Shown here in pieces: positions 1 to 8,127 of a stretch of 64,000 nucleotides of DNA (position 1 is the first letter of the stretch; every line of letters begins with the position of its first letter). The position numbers and the translations under genes were made by a program. Under the pieces are notes generated by a model. That model had not been told where the DNA came from and searched no databases. It saw only the letters and a program-made list of their open reading frames with translations. Source of the stretch: Eutreptiella sp. 'Long Island Sound 2002' (Eukaryota > Euglenozoa > Euglenophyceae > Eutreptiales > Eutreptiaceae); the NCBI GenBank assembly GCA_964036045.1, contig OZ038398.1, forward strand, positions 22,410,486 through 22,474,485, in the 5' to 3' direction.

Positions 1-1920
1 GAAATGCTACATCACCCTTGCATTCTCGGGGTCCCCAACAAAGGGGACAAAATCAAAGTGGGCCCAAAAGAGGGCAAAAATGCTACATCACCCCTGCATT
101 GTCGGGGATCCCCAACAAAAAGAAAAAATCATAGCGGGCCCAAAAGAGGGCAGAAATGCTACATCACCCTTGCATTCTCGGGGATCCCCAACATAGGGGA
201 TAAAAGCAAAGCAGGCCCAAAAGAGGGTCGAAATGCTACATCACCCTTGCATTCTCGGGGATCCCCAACAAAGGGGACAAAATCAAAGCGACCCAAAAGA
301 GGGCGCAAAACGCTACATCACCCCAGCATTCTCGGGGGTCACCAACAAAGGGGACAAAATCAAACAGGGCCCAAAAGAGGGCGGAAATGCTACATCACCC
401 CTGCATTCTCGGGGGTCCCCAACAAGGAGGACAAAATCAAAGCGGGGCCAAAACAGGGCGGAAATGCTACATCACCCCTACTTTCTCGGTGGTCCCCAAC
501 AAAGGGGACAAAATCAAACCGGGCCCAAAAGAGGGCGGAAATGCTACATCACCCTTGCATTCTCGGGGGCCCCCAACAAAGAGGACAAAATCAAAGCGGG
601 CCCAAAAGAGGGACCCAATTGCTACATCACCTTTGGATTCTCGGGGGTCACCAACAAATGGGACAAAATCAAAGCGGGCCCAAAAGAGGGCGGAAATGCT
701 ACATCACCCTTCGAATCTCGGGGGTCCCTAACAAAGGGTACAAAGTCAAAGCGGGCCCAAAAGAGGGCGGAAAATGCTACATCACCCCTGCATTCTCGGG
801 GGTCCCCAACAAAGGGGACAAAATCAAAGCGGGCCCAAAAGAGGACGGAAATGCTACATCACCCCTGCATTCTCGGGGGTCCCCAACAAATGGGACAAAA
901 TCAAAGCGGGCCCAAAAGAGGGTGCAAAATGCTACATCACCCCTGCATTCTTGCGGATCCCCAACAAAGGGGACAAAATCATAGCGGGCGCAAAAAAGGG
1001 CGGAAATGCTACATCACCCCTGCATTCTCGGGGGTCCCCAACAAAAGGGACAAAATCAAAGCGGCCCCAAAAGAGGGCGCAAAATGCTACATCACCCTTG
1101 CATTCTCGGGGGTCCCCAACGAAGGGGACAAAATCAAACCGGGCCAAAAAGAGGGCGGAAATTCTACATCACCCTTGGATTCTCGGGGATCCCCAACAAA
1201 GGGGACAAAATCAAAGCGGGCCCAAAAGAGGGCAGAAATGCTACATCACACCGGCATTCGCGGGGATCCCCAACAAAGGGGACAAAATCAAAGTGCGCCC
1301 AAAAGAGGGCGCAAAATGCGACATCACCCCTGCATTCTCGGGGATCCCCAACAAAGGGGATAAAATCAAAGCGGGCCCAAAAGAGGGCGCAAAATGCTAC
1401 ATCACCCTTGCATTCTCGGGGTCCCCAACAAAAGGGCCAAAATCATAGCGGGTCCAAAAGAGGGCAGACATTCTACATCACCCTTGCATTCTCGGGCATC
1501 CCCAACAAAGGGGACAAAATCAAAGGAGGCCCAAAAGAGGGCGGAAATGCTACATCACCCCTGCATTCTCGGGGAGCCCCAACAAAGGTGACAAAATCAA
1601 AGCGGGGCCAAAACAGGGCGCAAAATGCTACATCACCCCAGCATTCTCGGGGGTCACCAACAAATGGGACAAAATCAAAGCGGGCCCAAAAGAGGGCGGA
1701 AATGCTACATCACCCCTGCATTCTCGGGGAGCCCCAACAAAGGGGACAAAATCGAAGCGGGCCCAAAAAGGGGCGGAAATGCTACATCACCCCTGCATTG
1801 TCGGGGGTCCCCAACAAAGGGGACAAAATCAAAGTGGGCCCAAAAGAGGGCGCAAAATGCTACATCACCCCAGCATTCTCGGGGAGCCCCAACAAAGGGG
1901 ACAAAATCAAACCAGGCCCA
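1..1920 (+). repeat. ~77-bp tandem repeat array A (about 25 copies, open at left edge)
   Basis: A 76-78 bp unit recurs head to tail. Each copy starts ATGCTACATCACCC, passes through GCATTCTCGGGG, a CCCCAACAAAGGGG segment and AAAATCAAAGCGG, and closes with GGCCCAAAAGAGGGCG. Starts at 4, 80, 156, 233, 310 and 387 give the period. Copies differ by scattered substitutions (AGCCCC, ATCCCC, GTCACC variants) and 1-bp indels. The core GTCCCC-AACAAA-GGGGAC can fold into a 6-bp stem with a 6-nt loop. The array begins before the window and stops at a degenerate unit near 1,915. Overlapping open frames here (His/Pro/Gly-rich, hundreds of residues) are by-products of the repeat and are not annotated as genes. 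Confidence 0.95.
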
Positions 1921-1970
1921 AATTGCGGAAAATTGCGGGAAAATCGCGGAGAAATTGCGGGAAAATTGCG
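1921..1970 (+). repeat. (AAAATTGCGG)n simple repeat at the 3' edge of array A
   Basis: Five degenerate copies of a 9-13 bp AAATTGCGGG motif follow directly on the last 77-bp unit. The same motif borders the second array on both sides (2,414-2,428 and 5,592-5,650). It is therefore tied to the array edges. Confidence 0.85.
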
Positions 1971-2027
1971 ATGTCGTAAGCGGCCCTCCTGAACCCTCAA
2001 GGTGCTACAGCTTTGGACAGGTGGCCC
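1952..2027 (+). repeat. 76-bp direct repeat, copy 1 (array 3' flank)
   Basis: This stretch is identical to 5,632-5,707, an offset of 3,680 bp. It covers the last AATTGCGG units, then GATGTCGTAAGCGGCC and a segment ending ACAGGTGGCCC. After position 2,027 the two copies diverge abruptly. Both 77-bp arrays therefore end in the same flank, which implies that array plus flank was duplicated as one piece. A GTAAG...CTACAG pair inside it resembles a very short intron, but nothing confirms splicing. Confidence 0.85.
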
Positions 2028-2425
2028 AGAATTCTGAGAATTTCACTGAAACAAATAGTCCATGGACAGTACAATTACAGGAGGCGCCCCTCGATATCAC
2101 CGTGGAATTGCAGCATGAACCGAAGGCGGCGGATGTTGTCATCCAATTTGTGCTGCCACTTTGAAACTGTCCCACACTGTGAGAAAAAGCAAACATGCAA
2201 ACATGAAGGCATGAAAAAGACCAAAAAAGCGAAGGTAAAAATAATGTGCCCAACTGGGTTTGAAACCAAGACCTTTAAAATTAGACCCTATTGCTACTAC
2301 CAACTAACCTATGTCAAAATTTGATGACTTGGAAACAGTAGAGAGTGAATGGCATAGTTAAAAAAAAGATTTCTCACTGTTCTGCACCAGCGTGAGGAGG
2401 CAGTCAGAAAATCGCGAAAAATTGC
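2028..2425. other. Spacer between the two 77-bp arrays
   Basis: Apart from the tRNA-like stretch on the minus strand, this is ordinary mixed-composition DNA with A-rich runs (around 2,222-2,232 and 2,360-2,368). Short open frames of about 65-105 codons cross it. None resembles a known protein or shows repeat-free coding structure. I see no gene. Confidence 0.6.
2247..2318 (-). other. tRNA-like sequence (pseudo-tRNA or SINE head), 72 nt
   Basis: On the minus strand an A-box-like TAGGTTAGTTGG (2300-2311) is followed after 32 nt by a B-box-like GGTTTCAAACC (2257-2267). This is the spacing of a class I tRNA gene. Four of the five T-stem pairs form. The predicted acceptor strands (5' TTTGACA, 3' TTGGGCA) do not pair and no good anticodon stem is visible. 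It is therefore a decayed tRNA or the RNA polymerase III promoter region of a tRNA-derived SINE, not a working tRNA gene. Confidence 0.5.
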
Positions 2426-2448
2426 GGACCTCAATCCCCCCCCCCCCC
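2426..2448 (+). repeat. Left inverted border of array B (GGACCTCAATC + C13)
   Basis: GGACCTCAATC followed by 13 C residues lies immediately before the second 77-bp array. Its inverted counterpart, G12 then ATTGCGGTC, lies immediately after the array at 5,554-5,574. The two share ACC-n-CAATC plus the homopolymer in opposite orientation. The pair may be terminal inverted repeats, or it may be a coincidence of low-complexity DNA. Confidence 0.6.
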
Positions 2449-5400
2449 GAAAGAGGGTGGAAATGCTACATCACCCCTGCATTCTCGGGGCTCCCCGACA
2501 AAGGAAACAAAATCAAAGCGGGCCCAAAAGAGGGCGGAAATGCTACATCACCCCTGCATTCTCGGGGGTCACCAACATATGGGACAAAATCAAAGAGGGC
2601 TCAAAAGAGGGCGCAAAATGCTACATCACCCCTGCATTCTCGGGGAGCCCCAACAAGGAGGACAAAATCAAAGCGGGCCCAAAAAAGGGCGCAAAATGCT
2701 ACATGACCCCTGCATTGTCGGGGGTCCCCAACAAAGGGGACAAAGTCAAAGCGCGCCCAAAAGAGGGCGGAAATGCTACATCACCCCTGCATTCTCGAAG
2801 TCCCCAACAAAGGGGACAAAATCAAATAGGGCCCAAAAGAGGGCAGAAATGCTACATCACCCCTGCATTCTCGGGGATCCCCAACAAAAGGAAAAAAGCA
2901 TAGCGGGCCCAAAAGAGGGCGGAAATGCTACATCACCCTTGCATTCTCGGGGAGCCCCAACAAAGGGGACTAAATCAAAGCGGGCCCAAAAGAGGGCGGA
3001 AATGCTACATCACCCCTGCTTTCTGGGGGATCCCCAACAAAGGGGACAAAATCAAAGCGGGCCCAAAAGAGGGCGCAAAATGCTACATCACCCCTGCATT
3101 CTCGGGGAGCCCCAACAAAGGGGACAAAATCAAATAGGGCCCAAAACAGGGCGGAAATGCTACATCACCCTTGCATTCTCGGGGATTCCCAACAAAAGGG
3201 ACAAAATCAAAGCGGGCCCAAAAGAGGGCACAAAATGCTACATCACCCGTGCATTCTCGGGGATCCCCAACAAATGGGACAAAATCAAAGTGCGCCCAAA
3301 AGAGGGCGCAAAATCCTACATCACCCCTGCATTCTCGGGGAGCCCCAACAAAGGGGACAAAATCAAAGGGGGCCCAAAAGAGGGCGCAAAATGCTACATC
3401 ACCCTTGCATTCTCGGGGATCCCCAACAAAGGGGACAAAATCAAAGCGGGCCCAAAAGAGGGCGGAAATGCTACATCACCCCTGCATTCTCGGGGGTCCC
3501 CAACAAAGGGGACAAAATCAAAGCGGGCCCAAAAGAGGGCGCAAAATGCTACATCACCCCAGCATTCTCGGGGGTCACCAACAAAGGGGACAAGATCAAA
3601 GCGGGCCCAAAAGAGGGCAGAAATGCTACATCACCCCTGCATTCTCGGGGGTCCCCAACAAAGGGGACAAAATCAAAGTGAACCCAAAAGAGGGCGCAAA
3701 ATGCTACATCACCCCTGCTTTCTGGGGGATCCCCAACAAAGGGGACAAAATCAAAGCGGGCCCAAAAGAGGGCGCAGAATGCTACATCACCCGTGCATTC
3801 TCGGGGATCCCTAACAAAAGGGACAAAATCAAAGCGGGCCCAAAAGAGGGCGGAAATGCTACATCACCCCTGCATTCTCGGGGAGCCCCAACAAAGGGGA
3901 CAAAATCAAAGTGGGCCCAAAAGAGGGCGCAAAATGCTACATCACCCCTGCTTTCTGGGGGATCCCCAACAAAGGGGACAAAATCAAAGCGGGCCCAAAA
4001 GAGGGCGCAAAATGCTACATCACCCGAGCATTCTCGGGGGTCACCAACAAATGGGACAAAATCAAAGCGGGCCCAAAAGAGGGCGGAAATGCTACATCAC
4101 CCCTGCATTCTCGGGGATCCCCAACAAAAGGAAAAAAGCATAGCGGGCCCAAAAGAGGGCGGAAATGCTACATCACCCTTGCATTCTCGGGGAGCCCCAA
4201 CAAAGGGGACTAAATCAAAGCGGGCCCAAAAGAGGGCGGAAATGCTACATCACCCCTGCTTTCTGGGGGATCCCCAACAAAGGGGACAAAATCAAAGCGG
4301 GCCCAAAAGAGGGCGCAAAATGCTACATCACCCCTGCATTCTCGGGGAGCCCCAACAAAGGGGACAAAATCAAATAGGGCCCAAAACAGGGCGGAAATGC
4401 TACATCACCCTTGCATTCTCCGGGATTCCCAACAAAAGGGACAAAATCAAAGCGGGCCCAAAAGAGGGCGCGAAATGCTACATCACCCCTGCATTCTCGG
4501 GGATCCCCAACAAATGGGACAAAATCAAAGTGCGCCCAAAAGAGGGCGCAAAATCCTACATCACCCCTGCATTCTCGGGGAGCCCCAACAAAGGGGACAA
4601 AATCAAAGGGGGCCCAAAAGAGGGCGCAAAATGCTACATCACCCTTGCATTCTCGGGGATCCCCAACAAAGGGGACAAAATCAAAGCGGGCCCAAAGAAG
4701 GGCGGAAATGCTACATCACCCCTGCATTCTCGGGGAGCCCCAACAAAGGGGACAAAATCAAAGCGGGCCCAAAAGAGGGCGCAAAATGCTACATCACCCC
4801 AGCATTCTCGGGGGTCACCAACAAAGGGGACAAGATCAAAGCGGGCCCAAAAGAGGGCAGAAATGCTACATCACCCCTGCATTCTCGGGGGTCCCCAACA
4901 AAGGGGACAAAATCAAAGTGGGCCCAAAAGAGGGCGCAAAATGCTACATCACCCCTGCTTTCTGGGCAATCCCCAACAAAGGGGACAAAATCAAAGCGGG
5001 CCCAAAAGAGGGCGCAGAATGCTACATCACCCGTGCATTCTCGGGGATCCCCAACAAAAGGGACAAAATCAAAGCGGGCCCAAAAGAGGGCGGAAATGCT
5101 ACATCACCCCTGCATTCTCGGGGAGCCCCAACAAAGGGGACAAAGTCAAAGCGGGCCCAAAAGAGGGCGCAAAATGCTACATCACCCGAGCATTCTCGGG
5201 GGTCACCAACAAATGGGACAAAATCAAAGCGGGCCCAAAAGAGGGCGGAAATGCTACATCACCCCTGCATTCTCGGGGGTCCCCAACAAAGGGGACAAAA
5301 TCAAAGCGGGCCCAAAACAGGGTGGAAATGTTACATCACCCTTGCATTCTCGGGGATCCCCAACAAAGGGGACAAAATCAAAGCGGGCCCAAAAGAGGGC

Positions 5401-5551
5401 GAAAATGGTACATCACCCCTGCATTCTCGGGGATCCCCAACAAAGGGGACAAAATCAAAGCGGGCCCAAACAGGGCGCAAAATGCTACATCACCCTTGCA
5501 TTCTCGGGGTCCCCAACAAAGGGGACAAAATCAAAGCGGGCCCAAAAGAGG
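2449..5551 (+). repeat. ~77-bp tandem repeat array B (about 40 copies) with higher-order structure
   Basis: This is the same 77-bp unit as at the left edge of the window. It has a longer-range period of 1,240 bp (16 units). The unusual unit containing GGAAAAAAGCATAGCGGG occurs at 2,890 and again at 4,130. The following units, with ACTAAATCAAAG, TTTCTGGGGGATCC and ATCAAATAGGGCC variants, recur in the same order. A 16-unit block was thus duplicated once, with few later changes. The array ends at a truncated unit (AAAAGAGG) and a G run. Confidence 0.95.
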
Positions 5552-5553
5552 CA

Positions 5554-5650
5554 GGGGGGGGGGGGATTGCGGTCGGGGGGGGTCGAATCCTATTGCGAAA
5601 AATTGCGGAAAAAATGCGGAAAAATTGCGGAAAATTGCGGGAAAATTGCG
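5554..5650 (+). repeat. Right border of array B: G12, G8 and (AAAATTGCGG)n
   Basis: A run of 12 G, then ATTGCGGTC, a run of 8 G, CGAATCCTATT, and six AATTGCGG-type units. The 15-mer GCGAAAAATTGCGGA at 5,595-5,609 also occurs at 2,414-2,428 on the other side of the array, as a direct repeat. Because the motif is itself a simple repeat, this cannot be called a target-site duplication with confidence. Confidence 0.8.
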
Positions 5651-5707
5651 ATGTCGTAAGCGGCCCTCCTGAACCCTCAAGGTGCTACAGCTTTGGACAG
5701 GTGGCCC
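5632..5707 (+). repeat. 76-bp direct repeat, copy 2 (array 3' flank)
   Basis: Identical to 1,952-2,027. In this copy the flank runs into a coding-like remnant, so it may be closer to the ancestral arrangement than copy 1. Confidence 0.85.
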
Positions 5708-6360
5708 TGGAACGTTCCCGTATGGTCCTGTGCTCTCCCTATTGGGGAGCCCATGGGGGAAATGAGTACTGGCATACGATATTGGATAAGCTGACGCTCA
5801 CCTCCATCCAGCTGCCGGATGACGCAATCTACGTGCCTCTGGGCCGCAAGACGCCCATGGGGAAAACCTGGATGGGGTAGTATGCTAAGCGTGGTGGATG
5901 GGAGTCTAGCCCCAGTGCCCTGGGAGGATCTGGATTCTGCTATGGTCCAGGAAATTCAACGTGAGAGCAGTGGCTTCACGCTGGACGTCCTGAAAAATCA
6001 CCTACGACCTCTAGACGCCGTGGAGACTACTCCTGGGGGAGACGAGTACGTCGTGTCTGACACTGTTGCCCCCTACTCCCGCTGCCATGTATCTAATCCT
6101 GATGTAGTCTCAGAGTGTGGGCTATCCGAGCTACCCAGCTCTATACACTCTGATGACGAGACTGAGCATGACGCCTTCTTCGTGCAGACGTGCGTAGAGG
6201 AAGTGGAGAACACCGAGTACGCCGCCCCACTGAAACCAGAAAGATGTCCTTGATTAGTGCCCTATAGATTTTGATGAAATCCTGCAGGTTTTTGATGTTG
6301 AAATCCCAAAACCAAAGGAGCAAGTAGAGCAAGAACAGGATGTGGATCGAATCAATGAAT
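5708..6360 (+). pseudogene. Broken coding remnant, unrecognised (possibly retroelement-derived)
   Basis: Protein-like composition runs through this stretch but only across several frames. The first frame (to the TAG at 5,878-5,880) reads a segment containing IQLPDDAIYVPLGRKTPMG. A frame one base over continues from about 5,870 with VVDGSLAPVPWEDLD and a long acidic stretch (SSIHSDDETEHD) to the stop at 6,251-6,253. A third frame, interrupted by a TAG at 6,255, gives IDFDEILQVFDVEIPKPKEQ before ending near 6,360. Non-repetitive, acidic, similarly composed segments across adjoining frames suggest one old gene broken by at least two frameshifts and a stop. I do not recognise the family. A retroelement origin is plausible from the surroundings only. 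Confidence 0.45.
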
Positions 6361-6789
6361 AGTTTGAAATCCAGTGTAACACAGAATGGCTGCAGATAGA
6401 CAAAGCAGGCTTAAATACAAAGATTCAATCATAAATGGATAAAACAAAAGATTTTATGTGAAAACTGGCCTGACCCTAGCCTCCAAGTTAGCATCAAGCA
6501 CTTCATGTGCACTCTTTTGGGTGAAATGGTGCTGGTTAGGAATGTGGGGCATAGGAGTTAGGTGAGACACAGATTATGACTTGGCCAAGCAACTGAATTC
6601 CGAAACAGTTAAAAGGTAGAACCACAATAAGTGGTAGAAACAATTGTGTATAGGGGTCTTGGGGTGGGAGACCACTAGGCTTAACCTCCAAGGCCTAAGG
6701 CATGAAATGCCTATTTTTTTTTCGGTATATCCTCCATGAAGGAAGATACCTCCGCTCAGTTGAGTGGCAGGGGTGAACTTCATGGGGGG

Positions 6790-6807
6790 CTAGGGTTATA
6801 ACCCTAG
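6790..6807. repeat. Perfect 18-bp palindrome
   Basis: CTAGGGTTATAACCCTAG is its own reverse complement. It could bind a dimeric protein or extrude a hairpin. The half TAGGGTT resembles a plant-type telomere unit in head-to-head orientation, but one copy is too little to argue a telomere fusion. Confidence 0.7.
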
Positions 6808-6936
6808 TTACTTTGAGAAAGTGTACTTAAAGCTTCAAAAGAGTGATAAAAATACTTAAGTTAGTCTTAGCATCAACAAAAGGGTTTTAAGGGGGGCTTG
6901 GCCTGGATCAAGCCCTCCAAGAAAGACATGGTAGTG

Positions 6937-6997
6937 ACTTTTTCTTACTCCCCCCTGGAGTACTAGTTGATCAAGCTAGTAGGACCAAGGAAAAAGG
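6937..6997 (-). repeat. Purine-tract motif, copy 1
   Basis: The plus-strand 20-mer ACTTTTTCTTACTCCCCCCT is identical to 14,505-14,524. About 30 bp further both copies have AGGAAAAAGG, which can pair with the CTTTTTC at the start. The segments between differ in sequence but each can form an internal hairpin. On the minus strand the 20-mer is all purine except two T residues, as in the polypurine tract of an LTR element. No matching LTR is visible next to it. Confidence 0.4.
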
Positions 6998-7185
6998 CTC
7001 AAATATTCCCAAAATTACCTCAGAAAATGCATTAAACCTACCAAAAACTTTCTCATCAGTTCATAGAAGCCTATCACACTGTGGGTACCCTTGAAAAACA
7101 GTGTAATGTACCGTGAATGATGTCCCTTCGATGGGGCATTCCTCAAAAGTCGCCAGCGTGCGACGAAAACCTTTGGTAAAAATTT

Positions 7186-7256
7186 GGGGGTAGTGGGGTT
7201 TGAACCCAGGACTCCCTCCCTAGAGCACACATGCTTGCGCACTAGGGTACAGTCGA
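7186..7256 (-). other. tRNA-like sequence (pseudo-tRNA or SINE head), 71 nt
   Basis: On the minus strand an A-box-like TACCCTAGTGC (7239-7249) and a B-box-like GGTTCAAACCC (7196-7206) are separated by 32 nt, the class I tRNA spacing. Four of five T-stem pairs form. The acceptor strands (TCGACTG and TACCCCC) do not pair. The CCTAGTG...CTAGGG...TCCTGGGTTCAA pattern is shared with the tRNA-like element at 14,167-14,249, so the two may belong to one family. Confidence 0.5.
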
Positions 7257-7867
7257 ACGCTCTAATGCGGACGGCTATTGCTGCATAATCAGCAATTCAG
7301 TAAACGTCCTCACCAAGGGCCAGGGCGCAGCAATACTCCCAATGGAGGACACAAATCTCCAGGAGCTGAAAAAAAATAGAAAATGAAACCAAGGGGGAGT
7401 GAATCCTGTGGTTTAGCGAAAGGTGTAGCGATTTAAGAAGTCAAATCGCTAAAAATCGACGGAACAACACGAGAAATCGTCATTTTTATACCAAAACTTA
7501 AAGTCGCAAACAAGCGCAACAGAAGCGGAGTCCAGAAAAAGGGTTGCGCAAGCGTAAACGGCTCTTGAAAAAGAAGGTATGAGCCGTAGTTTTTAAAGTT
7601 CTAAAGGAAATTTTTGCACAGTTGCATCAAGATTTTTATAAACTTTAGGGAAAAGTATCGAAAATCAACCCACACCACCGAGCAGGTGGACAACCCACCT
7701 CTCAGGTACGCCAGTGTCATTTCACACACATGCATTGCGTTCGTGTTGGTTGCTTCGTTAAAACGTCAGGGTTGTCACCGCTGTGTTCGTTGGGGGTTCG
7801 GGTGCTCCTCTCCTTTGCTCTGCACTGGTCAAAACAGGAATGAAAGGTATGCGATGCAAATGGAGCG
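7257..7867. other. Unassigned region left of the LTR pair
   Basis: No gene is visible. A hairpin with an 8-bp perfect stem (AGCGATTT / AAATCGCT, 8-nt loop) lies at 7,427-7,450. The rest is A-rich then mixed DNA. An open frame of 103 codons (7,614-7,925) runs into the LTR and is not supported as a gene. Confidence 0.55.
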
Positions 7868-8127
7868 TGTAATAGGACACAGAGTAAAGATCGCTTGTGC
7901 GATCACGTGTGTCGCGCATGCGTAGCATAGGCCAGATCAGAATAAAGTGGGCATATCAGAAAGCATAAATTAGGTATGTATTTTACACTCAAAATGTTTG
8001 TACAGATTGACGGGATGATATTCAGTTTTGGTTATTGTTCTTGAGTGCTTCGCAGACGTTAGAAGGAGATAGATCAAAATAAAGGATTTTGACAAGGATG
8101 ATCAAAATCCGACCAGGACAAAAACCA
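7868..8127 (+). repeat. Left LTR-like direct repeat
   Basis: Matches 11,339-11,599 over its whole length. Differences are AGTGGGC versus AGTAGGC, TTTTGAC versus TTTCAAC, and a few changes plus one indel in the last 20 bp. It contains GCGATCACG and GCGCATGCG palindromic stretches and an AATAAAG that could serve as a polyadenylation signal. Confidence 0.85.

Larger units (their letters stand above)
6361..7185. other. Unassigned region, no gene seen
   Basis: Mixed-composition DNA with no convincing reading frame. It contains a perfect 18-bp palindrome at 6,790-6,807. It also contains a purine tract (minus strand) at 6,937-6,956 that recurs exactly at 14,505-14,524. A 69-codon minus-strand frame (6,574-6,783) has no recognisable feature. 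Confidence 0.6.

Noticed and set aside
1971-2010. A minimal spliceosomal intron (GTAAG...CTACAG) in the duplicated flank
   Set aside because: Under 40 bp, no branch-point or exon evidence, and it lies next to a simple repeat.
4-5672. His/Pro/Lys-rich open frames of 100-833 codons in the 77-bp arrays
   Set aside because: Several overlapping frames are open through the same repeats, and frame continuity depends on unit indels. No domain or coding constraint is visible.
6790-6807. Head-to-head telomere fusion
   Set aside because: Only one TAGGGTT/AACCCTA pair, with no further telomeric repeats.
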